From NCBI GenBank assembly GCA_003140705.1, contig PLKU01000219.1, forward strand, positions 217-20,633: 20,417 nucleotides of DNA, given 5' to 3'. Origin of the DNA: Acidobacteriaceae bacterium. GTDB taxonomy: Bacteria; Acidobacteriota; Terriglobia; Terriglobales; Acidobacteriaceae. A program made the position numbers and the translations under genes. Below are positions 6,413-14,512 of the stretch, one piece after another. Numbering within the stretch: the first letter of the stretch is position 1; the number at the start of each line of letters is the position of its first letter. The notes beneath the pieces were generated by a model. The model was not told the DNA's origin, made no database searches, and saw only the letters and a list, made by a program, of their open reading frames with translations.

Positions 6413-9073
6413 CTACGAAGGCGGCCGGATCTCGCTCGATGTCCCGCCGGCCGCAGGAATGTAACCCTTCAGAACGTAATCCATCACCATGCGATCAGCG
6501 TTGAAGCGCCAGCCCAGCGTGCGAATCGTCCGCTTCATGCGCTTGATCCACCCTCTGGGCAGCCCATCCCGGTCGCGCTGATAGAACAGCGGAATCAACT
6601 CATCGCGCAGCACACGGTACAAGTCTTCACCGTCCCGGCTGTCATGCACGTCAAAGTTCGTATGCGTTCTGCCCCCGCCAATGGCAAAGCCGTTCATGCC
6701 GTCGTACGCCTCAGCCCACCAGCCATCCAGCACTGACAGGTTCAGCCCGCCGTTCAACACAACCTTTTGTCCACTCGTGCCCGATGCTTCCAGGGGTCGC
6801 CGTGGATTGTTCAGCCACACGTCCACGCCTTGCACTAGGTACCTGCCCACGTTGATGTCGTAGTCCTCCACGAACACAAACTTGTTGGCGAAATCCGCAT
6901 TCCGCATCATCTCCGCAATCTGCTGCAGCACGCGCTTGCCCGGTTCGTCGTGCGGATGTGCTTTGCCGGCAAACACAAACTGCACCGGCCGCTTCGGATC
7001 GTTCACCATCGACGCGAGCCGCTGCATATCGGCCAGTAGCAGGTTGGCGCGCTTGTATGTCGCAAACCTCCGCGCAAACCCAATCGTCAATGCATCCGGT
7101 GAAAGCACCTTCAGCAGTTTGCTCAAAGACTCCTGCGGCTCATTCCGGCGATGGGCCTGTTCCCATGCGCGGCGTCGCACAAATTCCAGCAACTGCGCCT
7201 TCAGGCTCAGATGTGTCTCCCACAATTCGCCATCGTCCACATTTTCAATCTCTTCCCAGGTCTTGGCGGATCCGCTGTTGCTCTGCCATCCCACACCAAG
7301 GTGCCTGTCGTAAAGCCGGCACATCTGCGGCGCCAGCCACGAGGGCACATGCACCCCGTTGGTGATATGCCCAATCGGCACTGCATCTTCCGATCTTCCC
7401 GGATACAGACAGTTCCACATCGCTCGCGACACCTCGCCGTGCAGCGATGAAACCGCATTCACGCGCCGCGCCAGCTTCAGCCCCAACACGGTCATGCAGA
7501 ATTGCTCCCCATGGTTCGATGGATTCTCGCGCCCAAAGCTCATCAGCGCATCGTGCGAAAGCCCCAGCTCCTCGCGCAGCGGTCCCAGGTGCTCCTCAAT
7601 CAGATCCGGGTGGAACCGGTCGTGCCCGGCAGGCACCGGAGTGTGCGTTGTAAACAGCACCTCCCGCGGTATCTGACTCGCCGCCTTGTTGAAGTCGATT
7701 CCTTCTTCCACCATCCGATTGCGAATCGCCTCAAACACAGCAAACCCGCTGTGTCCCTCGTTCAGGTGCAGAACCCCTGGCGAAATGCCCATCGCCTTCA
7801 GTGCTCTGAACCCACCCACACCCAGCAGCAACTCCTGCCGAATTCTCGTTCGCGCATCGCCGCCGTACAGCCGCGACGTCGTCTCCAGGTCCTCGGGTGC
7901 ATTGCCCGCCACATTAGAGTCAAGCAGCAGCAGGTCAATGCGACCCACCTTTACCTGCCAGACCTTCGCGCGTATCGCCGCGCCACGCGTCGCAATCTCC
8001 ACCACCACCGGTTCGCCGTTTTCCCCAATCGCCGGCTGCATGGGTAGCCGATTCACATCAGTTTGCAGGTACTCCTCGCGCTGCCACCCATTCTCGTCAA
8101 GCCGTTGCAAAAAGTATCCTTGTCCATAGAACAACCCGATCCCGATGAGCGGGATGTCCAGGTCGGATGCGCTCTTGATGTGGTCTCCCGACAGCACGCC
8201 CAGGCCGCCGGAATAAATGGGCAGCGATTCATGCAGCCCAAACTCCGCCGAAAAATAAGCCACCGGACGTGACCGCAGTACTCCAGCATTCGTCGCGCCC
8301 CAGGTGCGGTCTGCATTCAGGTACTCCTGCTGCCGCCGGTACACATAGTTGATGCGACTGTGCAGAACCAGCTCCGTCGCGCGGCGCTCAATTTCACCCA
8401 ATGGAATTTCGCTCAGCAGTGAAATGGGATTCTGATTCAGCTGCCTCCACCGAGTAGGGTTCAGATCGCGAAATAGGCTGATGCAGTCGTGGTCCCAACT
8501 CCACCACACGTTGCGTGCAAGCGCCCAAAGCCGTTCCTGCGCTGGCGCAATAAACCTGTCCAGAGTGCGCGCCTCGCTCACCACCGGAGCCACCTGGCTC
8601 GCGGCCTCCACAAACATGCGGACTTCATTTTCTGTGAAGCGGCGCGGCGCTTTGGTTTGAACAATAAGCACGCCCTGCAGAATTCCGCCGTCGATCAAAG
8701 GCACGCCCAGAAACGAGTGATACTCCTCTTCTCCCGATTCCTTGAAGTACTTGAATCGTGGATGATGCTTCGCGTCCACTACGGCCACAGGTAGAACCTG
8801 TTCCGCCACCAATCCGGCCAGGCCCTCGCTCAGAGGCATGCGCAGCTTGCCAATCGAACGAGGATGCAGCCCAAGTGTCGCGGCCAGCACCAGGTTCGAT
8901 CGATCCGGCTCCAGCAGATACGCTGAGCAGACATCGGTCTTGAACCGCGTGGCGATCAGCGCCACCACATTCATCAGGGTATCGGCAGCCTTGCCGCCTT
9001 CCTGGGTAAGGTTCGTAATCTCCTCAAGTGTCAAAACAAGACTGGCGTGAGTTGCTTCGTAGGTCTCGGTCAT
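6413..9073 (-). CDS. glgP: Alpha-glucan phosphorylase (GT35, DUF3417 type) with N-terminal GAF domain
   Basis: The product has 886 residues. Residues ~12-165 form a GAF domain (DVCSAYLLEPDRSNLVLAAT, then SEGLAGLVAEQ, HPRFKYF, HSFLGVPLIDGG) that looks like the GAF of nitrogen-PTS enzyme PtsP. Residues ~175-280 are the DUF3417 module (LWALARNVWWSWDHD), and ~280-870 the phosphorylase catalytic region (YFSAEFGLHESLPIYSGGLG, FTTHTPVPAGHDRF, GFARRFATYKRANLL). The PLP-binding Lys770 lies in EASGTSGQKVVLNGGLNLS. The enzyme releases glucose-1-phosphate from glycogen or maltodextrin in the cytoplasm. Without the GAF it matches the ~710-residue short form of the family. AAGG lies nine bases before the ATG. 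The GAF could bind a small ligand or redox cue and control activity (inference). It heads a three-gene minus-strand run with GH27 and DUF1287. Confidence 0.92.
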   Translation of the reverse strand: MTETYEATHASLVLTLEEITNLTQEGGKAADTLMNVVALIATRFKTDVCSAYLLEPDRSNLVLAATLGLHPRSIGKLRMPLSEGLAGLVAEQVLPVAVVDAKHHPRFKYFKESGEEEYHSFLGVPLIDGGILQGVLIVQTKAPRRFTENEVRMFVEAASQVAPVVSEARTLDRFIAPAQERLWALARNVWWSWDHDCISLFRDLNPTRWRQLNQNPISLLSEIPLGEIERRATELVLHSRINYVYRRQQEYLNADRTWGATNAGVLRSRPVAYFSAEFGLHESLPIYSGGLGVLSGDHIKSASDLDIPLIGIGLFYGQGYFLQRLDENGWQREEYLQTDVNRLPMQPAIGENGEPVVVEIATRGAAIRAKVWQVKVGRIDLLLLDSNVAGNAPEDLETTSRLYGGDARTRIRQELLLGVGGFRALKAMGISPGVLHLNEGHSGFAVFEAIRNRMVEEGIDFNKAASQIPREVLFTTHTPVPAGHDRFHPDLIEEHLGPLREELGLSHDALMSFGRENPSNHGEQFCMTVLGLKLARRVNAVSSLHGEVSRAMWNCLYPGRSEDAVPIGHITNGVHVPSWLAPQMCRLYDRHLGVGWQSNSGSAKTWEEIENVDDGELWETHLSLKAQLLEFVRRRAWEQAHRRNEPQESLSKLLKVLSPDALTIGFARRFATYKRANLLLADMQRLASMVNDPKRPVQFVFAGKAHPHDEPGKRVLQQIAEMMRNADFANKFVFVEDYDINVGRYLVQGVDVWLNNPRRPLEASGTSGQKVVLNGGLNLSVLDGWWAEAYDGMNGFAIGGGRTHTNFDVHDSRDGEDLYRVLRDELIPLFYQRDRDGLPRGWIKRMKRTIRTLGWRFNADRMVMDYVLKGYIPAAGGTSSEIRPPS

Positions 9074-9466
9074 TGGGATTCGCCTTTCGAGGTTTGGTCA
9101 GGAATGACGTATCGACACGTGTGCCACGCCTCAACAATGAAAGCAAAGGCGCTTGCGGCAAAGATAGCAAGAACTGGTTTCGCTCTAAAACGGGCTGTTG
9201 GGTTTATGGGGAAATCCCATATTTCGCTGCTGGATAATTGTGACAATATCATCAATCCGCCCGCTCCTGCGAATCGTTTTTCCATGGTGCGCGACAACTT
9301 CCCTGGTCCTGGTCGCAGCCACTCACCGGGGCAGCCCTCCATGTAGCTACCCAACTGGGTTCCCTGACCCTCAGGCAACCCTCCGGGGCGGTATCATGAG
9401 AAGTCGGAATTCTGCACGCGAAACACCCAATGCGATGTCCCGTCTCGCAGCTGGCGCCAAGGAAAA
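9074..9466. other. Divergent intergenic region between the GAF-phosphorylase and CimA-like genes
   Basis: This stretch of 393 bases should hold promoters for both genes. An AT-richer core (about 9200-9250) contains TATGGG-N5-CCCATA (9205-9221) and ATTGT-G-ACAAT (9237-9247). On the minus strand TTGTCA (9246-9241) has an AATATG 17 bases later, a weak promoter match. On the plus side, 9350-9390 contains small stems such as CCTGA-CCC-TCAGG (9363-9375), perhaps a structured leader of the downstream gene. Frames crossing the region look non-coding, and I recognise no riboswitch class. Confidence 0.5.
9205..9247. promoter_or_regulatory. Two short palindromes, candidate operators
   Basis: TATGGG-GAAAT-CCCATA (9205-9221) and ATTGT-G-ACAAT (9237-9247) are perfect dyads whose centres are 29 bases apart. 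They lie in the AT-rich core between two divergent genes, where a shared regulator would bind. No regulator family is suggested by their sequence. Confidence 0.35.
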
Positions 9467-11101
9467 ATGAAAGAGTCTGGAACCGGAAAAGTCGAGATCT
9501 TTGACACCAGCCTTCGAGACGGGATGCAACAGCCCAACCTCGAAATCTCCGTCCCCAATGCAGTTGGCCTCCTTCAGCGGATGGCCGCCTTTGGCGTTAA
9601 ATACGCTGAGATTGGATTTGCCGGCGCAAACCAATTCATCGCAGACCTGACAGGCGCCCTGCATTCTGCCGATACCGGCGCCATGAAGCTGGCCCTGTTT
9701 GGCCGCACCCGTGGGCGTGATTCCAGCGTTCAACAGTGGCCGGATGTCCAATTCATCGTTGCCCAGAAGCAGCGCATCCCGGTCGCTGTCGTCGTCGTCA
9801 AATCGCGACTGCTTGACGTCATGAAGTCTCTTGAAACCACTCCGGAAGAAAACCTGCTCATGGCCTATGAAACCGTTCAGTGCCTGCAGGACAATGGTCT
9901 TGAAGTCATCGTGGACTTTGAGCACGCCATGGACGCCTGCTGTGGCCGCGTTGAGAACGGTGACACCAGCGACGCCGAGTTCAGCAAGCGCAACCTCGAT
10001 TACCTTCTGAAAATGACCGAGCAATGCGTCCGTCAGAAAGTAAGCCGGTTGGTGGTATGCGACACCACCGGCGGCGCCAGTCCTGAAGAAGTAAGTCAGG
10101 CCATCAGCAATCTCGTCCGGACTTACCCCGATGCCAGCTTCGGGTTTCACGGCCATACCGATCGGGGTCTTGGCGTTGCCAATGCTCGAGCCGCCATCCT
10201 CTCCGGAGCCGCTCAAATCCAAGGCACCCTTCTTGGAACAGGCGAACGCTGTGGCAACGTGAACCTCACCACCGTCATCGCCAGTATGCAGCTTCGCGGG
10301 GAAGCAGAATTCGTCTCTCCCCAGGCGCTCACCGGGCTTACCAGCCTCGCACAATCGGCGTATGCAGCCTTTTCGCTTGAGCCCCCGCACGGTTCTCCCA
10401 TTGTCGGTCCCGGTGCTTTTGGAACCTGGGCCGGAATGCATGGGAGCAGCGAGCGCAAGAATCCCGGCGCCTATCTCTGGTGCGATCCCACCCGGGTCGG
10501 CGCAAGCCCCGTCATCGGCGTAAACGGGCAATCGGGCAAGGCCAACATCCTCCTGCTCTCTGAATCCTTAGGCGTTGCTCTCGATTCCGCACAGGCCCAG
10601 GTTCTCCTCGATGAAAACCAGGCCATGATTGAAGGCGGCGGCTTCACCTCAAGTGAAGTCTCCTTCAAACTCGCCTGCATGAAAGTCCTCAAAACACTCC
10701 GTGACCGCTTCAGTGTAAAAAGCTGGAGAGTTCTCGACGAGTCCGACGAAACTGGAAACCGCTACGTGCAGGCCTCCATGCTGCTCTCCATCGGGGACTC
10801 CGCTGTTGCCACCACGCGCGCCGAGGGCTCAGGCCCCGTCGATGCGCTCACCAAGGCCATGCGCCGCGAGTTGGAGCGCTGGTACCCCGCGCTCGCTCAA
10901 ATGCGCTTGGGCACCTTCAGCGTCACCGCTCTTGACGTATCTGCCCACGACACCGCTGCCCACGTCCGTGTCACCGTGAGTTTCAATGCCGACGGTCACG
11001 AATCATGGAAGACCGCCGGGGTCAGCAGCGATTTGAATCAGGCAGCGCTCATGGCCATCGTCGACGGCTTCCACTACTGGCTGCTGAAAAATCCTGAATA
11101 A
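9467..11101 (+). CDS. cimA: Citramalate-synthase-like acyltransferase (LeuA/CimA family), divergent
   Basis: The product has 544 residues. Known relatives condense acetyl-CoA with pyruvate (citramalate synthase) or 2-ketoisovalerate (LeuA). The barrel starts with VEIFDTSLRDGMQQPN (Asp13, Arg17); the metal-site histidines are His228 and His230 in FGFHGHTDRGLGVANA, and GTGERCGNVNL (258-268) supplies Cys262 and Asn264. The C-terminal ~395-540 is a LeuA-type dimerisation/regulatory domain (RAEGSGPVDALTKAMRRELE, then WKTAGVSSDLNQAALMAIVD). Overall organisation and the SGKANILL segment fit the CimA subgroup (TIGR00977-like) best. Two motifs deviate: HTD replaces the usual HND, and GTWAGMH replaces AHKGGxH. 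The substrate may therefore differ. AAGGA lies only 3-4 bases before the ATG, closer than usual. The gene stands alone, with no leuB/C/D neighbour. Confidence 0.8.
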   Translation: MKESGTGKVEIFDTSLRDGMQQPNLEISVPNAVGLLQRMAAFGVKYAEIGFAGANQFIADLTGALHSADTGAMKLALFGRTRGRDSSVQQWPDVQFIVAQKQRIPVAVVVVKSRLLDVMKSLETTPEENLLMAYETVQCLQDNGLEVIVDFEHAMDACCGRVENGDTSDAEFSKRNLDYLLKMTEQCVRQKVSRLVVCDTTGGASPEEVSQAISNLVRTYPDASFGFHGHTDRGLGVANARAAILSGAAQIQGTLLGTGERCGNVNLTTVIASMQLRGEAEFVSPQALTGLTSLAQSAYAAFSLEPPHGSPIVGPGAFGTWAGMHGSSERKNPGAYLWCDPTRVGASPVIGVNGQSGKANILLLSESLGVALDSAQAQVLLDENQAMIEGGGFTSSEVSFKLACMKVLKTLRDRFSVKSWRVLDESDETGNRYVQASMLLSIGDSAVATTRAEGSGPVDALTKAMRRELERWYPALAQMRLGTFSVTALDVSAHDTAAHVRVTVSFNADGHESWKTAGVSSDLNQAALMAIVDGFHYWLLKNPE

Positions 11102-11117
11102 GGAACCACGGGACAGG

Positions 11118-11145
11118 AAAAAACTCTCGCCCGTTTTCAATGGGC
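11118..11145 (-). terminator. Weak terminator-like hairpin after the lipoprotein gene
   Basis: On the minus strand GCCC-N9-GGGC (11145-11129) is followed, after five bases, by six T residues (11123-11118). It begins directly after the stop codon of the protease-like gene, in the 44-base gap to the convergent CimA-like gene. The stem is short, so this is tentative. Confidence 0.25.
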
Positions 11146-13488
11146 TCACTGCAGCTTCAGACCTCGCGGCCTCAGCAGGTCAGCAGGATTAGAGTTCCCC
11201 AGCCCCGACGCTCCTGTAATCCCAGCCGCCCGATGCGGCATGCAGTGAAGTTTGCCCTGCATGGGCGCAGCATACGAGCGCGTAACGTGCATCCGGTCCA
11301 TCACGACGTAGCGCGCGCGCAGCCCGCCAACAGTCGGCGGCAGTTGAGCAGGAAGCCGCTTCCGGTCCACGTAAATCACCAACGCAGCTTCTTTCGGATT
11401 ATCCAGGCTTTGACCCACACCCACGCCAAAAAATGCCGGACTCTGCTCCATCAGCTCGTGCGCTACCTGCTGCTTGATACCGATTGCAGGACTTAGAACC
11501 GCAGCCGTCAATGCCGGAACGCCCGCCGCTGAATCAAAAGCCGTCTTTGGCGGTGAGCCGAATGCAACCGCGTGTGAGTTCGTCGGAACCACAAGCGTGC
11601 GCACGCCATCCAGGGTAGCCGGCGCGTTCGCGTTCATCGTCTCATCCACGTAGATCACCACAGCGCCCTCGCCCGGATGGTCGCTGCTCTTGCCTGGGGC
11701 CACGCCCAGAATTCCCGCTGAAGGATTCACCAGCATGCGTGCCGGACCAAGTGCCTGCTGCGCCCGCGCTATCTCCGCGTCCGGAAGCGTTCTCACCTGC
11801 GCCGCTTGCACAGTGTTGTCGGCGTAATTCAGGCAACTGGCTGGATGGTCTGCGCCCCCGACGAACGTGTACTGCTTCCCTCCGCCCACTTGCGCGCTCA
11901 ATTCGTTCAGCACGTCGGTTGCGGGATTCGCAACCGCCTGGCTCACTCCGGACACATCGGTTCCGCCCGTAAAGTAAAGGCCCACCGGCTCTGCATTGGC
12001 CGTGTCCACCACCAGCGACCCGGAGTCGCCGGAATCAGTAAATTGGTTGCCGCTGATGGCCAACTGATTTGTGTAAGTCTTGGTCAGGTATGGCTTGGTT
12101 TCTGCGCAATCCAGGTAGTAATCGACAGTGACATCCAGGTTAAGTGCCGAGATGCTGCCGCACGTCAACCCAGTCGTCCTTCCGCTCTTGGCCACGACCA
12201 GGTTCAGCGATCCAGCTTCGCCTTTCCCGCCGGTCGAGGAGATACCCGGAGGCGCGGCAGCCAGCGTGCCGTCCGCCTGCCTGCTGCCAAGTTCCAGAAT
12301 GCTGCCGCTCGCATTCACCGCACCGGAATTCACTTGCGCGATGGCCGCATCGGCATTGGTCGCACTTGAGCTCAGGGCAAGCCAGCCAGTCAGCGAAGCC
12401 ACGGGCGTTGTCCCCGCCCCGTCCCCATTCGGTGTGCAGTTGTTGTCAATCAGTCCCGGCTGCACGATCGTGTCACCGACGCTTGCATGATCGCTCCGCG
12501 CCAGCACATGGTTGTTGCTCAGCATGTACTGGTTTTTGCTGTTGTCCTGGATCAGCGATCCCAGCGTCCCACCGCAGCAATCCACAATCTGGTTTCCCTG
12601 CAGGTCGTAGTCGTTGTTGTTGCCGCCCGATGTCCCCAGTGCTACGGGCGTGCTCTCTTCTGCTTGGTGGCTCGCAGGGCTGCTCGATATCCCCGCGGAG
12701 TTCAACAGCACAATGGCTGCAGTCTTTGATGCGGAGGTTCCAACCGTGGCCACCACGTAAGTTGGGCTGGTTCCCAAAACCTGCGCCGGTGCCGTGTAGG
12801 CCACAGTACAGGAGGTGAACGTCGCTGCGCTCCGCTGGCAATTCGTCGCGCCCAGTGATCCCAGCCCACCGGTTGAACCGGTCGGAGTGCTTGAAAGCGC
12901 GTAGTTGATGCCGGTATAGCCACCCGCTTCAGCCATGTAGCCGGTAAGGTTTAATTGCCCGTTGGCGCCCAAAGCAGCATTCTCCGGCGTCAGCGGTTGG
13001 AGGAACCCCGGCGTCACACTCAGGATCGCGGTTGCCGTAGTGGTCGAACTCAGCGTCGCAGTTACCACCACTGACACCCTGTCGGTCGTTAGGTACGGCG
13101 GGGGGGTGTACTGCCCACTCGACGAGATACTGCCCGGCCCGCTGTTCGCGTCACCGCCAGACACTGACCATGTCACCGCCGCCGGGCCTCCGCCGGTCAA
13201 GGTCGCCGTAAACTGCTCCACTGATTTGCTCTGTGCGTTGGTGACGTTGCATCCGGTGCAGTTCGTGTCAATAGAATTTGTGCTCGGCGAGATGGAGAAG
13301 GCCGCATTGCTGGGATCGGCAGCCACTTGTCCGGCGCTGCAACCGGCTGCAGCCGCCAACATCGGCGTTAGAAGCAACGCAACAGCCCTCGCCGGCCAGT
13401 TTCGCGCAAGCAACAATAGCCCGCGCGATTCCTGGTGACTCGCGTGGGGAATTGAGCCGTTTCGAGTGACTTGAGCTATATCCAGCAA
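11146..13488 (-). CDS. Lipoprotein with Ig-like region and trypsin-like (PA clan) domain
   Basis: About 780 residues from the chosen TTG start. A hydrophobic segment ALLLTPMLAAAAGC ends in a likely lipidated Cys near residue 50, predicting a membrane-anchored lipoprotein. Residues ~60-260 are Ser/Thr/Gly-rich Ig-like sequence (VTWSVSGG, GQYTPPP). A trypsin-like fold follows: MLSNNHVLA (His327), TNADAAIAQV (Asp380) and DSGDSGSLVVD (Ser489), in the His-Asp-Ser order of serine peptidases. The C-terminus holds two copies of a ~45-residue module (ILGVAPGKSSDHPGEGAVVI near 593; FFGVGVGQSLDNPKEAALVI near 686). Substrate is unknown. The frame stays open upstream to 13734, with ATGs at 13623 and 13599, but these precede a good promoter at 13513-13541, so I favour TTG at 13488. 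A TTG near 13416 is another option. The start is the least certain part. Confidence 0.72.
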   Translation of the reverse strand: MLDIAQVTRNGSIPHASHQESRGLLLLARNWPARAVALLLTPMLAAAAGCSAGQVAADPSNAAFSISPSTNSIDTNCTGCNVTNAQSKSVEQFTATLTGGGPAAVTWSVSGGDANSGPGSISSSGQYTPPPYLTTDRVSVVVTATLSSTTTATAILSVTPGFLQPLTPENAALGANGQLNLTGYMAEAGGYTGINYALSSTPTGSTGGLGSLGATNCQRSAATFTSCTVAYTAPAQVLGTSPTYVVATVGTSASKTAAIVLLNSAGISSSPASHQAEESTPVALGTSGGNNNDYDLQGNQIVDCCGGTLGSLIQDNSKNQYMLSNNHVLARSDHASVGDTIVQPGLIDNNCTPNGDGAGTTPVASLTGWLALSSSATNADAAIAQVNSGAVNASGSILELGSRQADGTLAAAPPGISSTGGKGEAGSLNLVVAKSGRTTGLTCGSISALNLDVTVDYYLDCAETKPYLTKTYTNQLAISGNQFTDSGDSGSLVVDTANAEPVGLYFTGGTDVSGVSQAVANPATDVLNELSAQVGGGKQYTFVGGADHPASCLNYADNTVQAAQVRTLPDAEIARAQQALGPARMLVNPSAGILGVAPGKSSDHPGEGAVVIYVDETMNANAPATLDGVRTLVVPTNSHAVAFGSPPKTAFDSAAGVPALTAAVLSPAIGIKQQVAHELMEQSPAFFGVGVGQSLDNPKEAALVIYVDRKRLPAQLPPTVGGLRARYVVMDRMHVTRSYAAPMQGKLHCMPHRAAGITGASGLGNSNPADLLRPRGLKLQ

Positions 13489-13512
13489 TGTCTCCGGTGC
13501 TTTCCTTGGCTC

Positions 13513-13541
13513 TTGTAGGTTAGACCCTTGAAGCGCGTCAA
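13513..13541 (-). promoter_or_regulatory. Candidate promoter of the lipoprotein gene
   Basis: On the minus strand TTGACG (13541-13536) and CTACAA (13518-13513) are separated by 17 bases. A start of transcription near 13506 would leave about 18 bases before the TTG at 13488. It argues against the ATG candidates further upstream, which would lie before the promoter. Confidence 0.45.
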
Positions 13542-13660
13542 AGTTGCACTTCGGTAACCCGATGTGGCGGCGTGAGCCACATCCCTTACCCTTCTGTTTC
13601 ATGCAATTGGAGGGAAACCGCATGTCGAATTTAGCGCTCTTTTCATCAACTGCCTCTACC

Positions 13661-14512
13661 CTAGGAGAGCACCCGTCCCAAAAACCCTCGCAACCCCCAC
13701 CGCCCCAGCGCCACGGTGAAAAATACCAGCGCAAGCAGGATGGCCCACCACGGCATGTGGGCGATCCCCGGCGTCACCGATGCTCGCAGGCCCTCACTCA
13801 TATATACGATGGGATTGAACAAGACAGCCACTTGCAGCCAGCGGATTTTGTCCAGGTAAGCCCAAGGGTAGTAAACGCATCCCAAAAACGTAATCGGCAC
13901 CACCAGGATCGAGAAAACCAGCCCGATCTGCCGCGGGTTCACCGTCGACCCGATCACCAGCCCCAACGCCCCGGTCAGCAGGCTGGACATCACCAATACC
14001 AACGCCAGCAGAAACCAGTTCGCCACATGGGCCCGCACCGGGATCGCCGGAACGTAGTACGCCATCGGAATCACAAGCAGGGCAGCGATGATGCTCTGCA
14101 TCGCGCTGAAGCAGACCTTCTCCAGCGCCACAGCCCATATAGGCAACGGGCACATCACCCGGTCATCGATCTCCCTCGTAATGCCGAACTCCTGTGACAA
14201 CGGCAAGGCCACCGCGGCAATACCACTGAACATGATCGCCACCGCCATCAGGCCCGGCAACAGGATGGTTCCAAAATCCATTCCCGCCCCAGCCGCCATG
14301 GGGTTTGCCCCGCCCATGCGCGGAAGAATGAAGGTAAATACAAACAGGAACAGCAGCGGTTGCATTCCCACCCGCGCAAGAAACACATGGAACTCACGAA
14401 ACAATACGCGCAGATCGCGTAGAAACAGCCCAAGGAAAGCCTTGAAGAATATCCCCGAGCTCCCGATCCCTGACCCCAGATCCCTGACCCCTGATCCCTT
14501 GTCTCTATTCAC
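13661..14512 (-). CDS. ABC-2 type transporter permease
   Basis: The product has 283 residues with about six hydrophobic segments (for example LLFLFVFTFILP, ILLPGLMAVAIMFSGIAAVA, LVFSILVVPITFLGCVYYPW). It fits the DrrB/NodJ-like ABC-2 permease family, including the typical GCVYYPW after the fifth segment. It is the membrane partner of the ATPase encoded directly upstream; the GTG start at 14512 overlaps the ATPase stop by 8 bases, so translation is coupled. Such pairs export drugs, lipids or polysaccharides; the substrate is not visible. The first ~18 codons are made of a 14-base tandem repeat (14462-14498), giving an odd Gly/Ser-rich N-terminus. I see no better downstream start before IFFKAFLGLFLRDLRVLFRE. 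Confidence 0.88.
   Translation of the reverse strand: MNRDKGSGVRDLGSGIGSSGIFFKAFLGLFLRDLRVLFREFHVFLARVGMQPLLFLFVFTFILPRMGGANPMAAGAGMDFGTILLPGLMAVAIMFSGIAAVALPLSQEFGITREIDDRVMCPLPIWAVALEKVCFSAMQSIIAALLVIPMAYYVPAIPVRAHVANWFLLALVLVMSSLLTGALGLVIGSTVNPRQIGLVFSILVVPITFLGCVYYPWAYLDKIRWLQVAVLFNPIVYMSEGLRASVTPGIAHMPWWAILLALVFFTVALGRWGLRGFLGRVLS
14462..14498. repeat. 14-base tandem repeat inside the permease start
   Basis: On the minus strand the units GGGATCAGGGGTCA, GGGATCTGGGGTCA and a partial GGGATCGGG follow one another, also readable as a degenerate 7-base GGGRTCN repeat. The 14-base period is not a multiple of three, so each copy is read in a different frame and together they encode the Gly/Ser-rich N-terminus of the permease. 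Confidence 0.6.

Noticed and set aside
9070..9378. Frame of 102 codons ending on the GAF-phosphorylase start (overlap TGA/ATG)
   Set aside because: The overlap is attractive, and a hydrophobic stretch is present, but the protein has no family resemblance, and the region contains palindromes and likely promoters.
9250..9466. SAM, cobalamin, TPP or c-di-GMP riboswitch before the CimA-like gene
   Set aside because: Fragments such as GGCAACC caught the eye, but the remaining conserved cores of these classes are absent.
9371..10531. Open frame of 386 codons on the minus strand
   Set aside because: It is antisense to the CimA-like gene and has no recognisable motif; codon bias on the coding strand explains the lack of stops.
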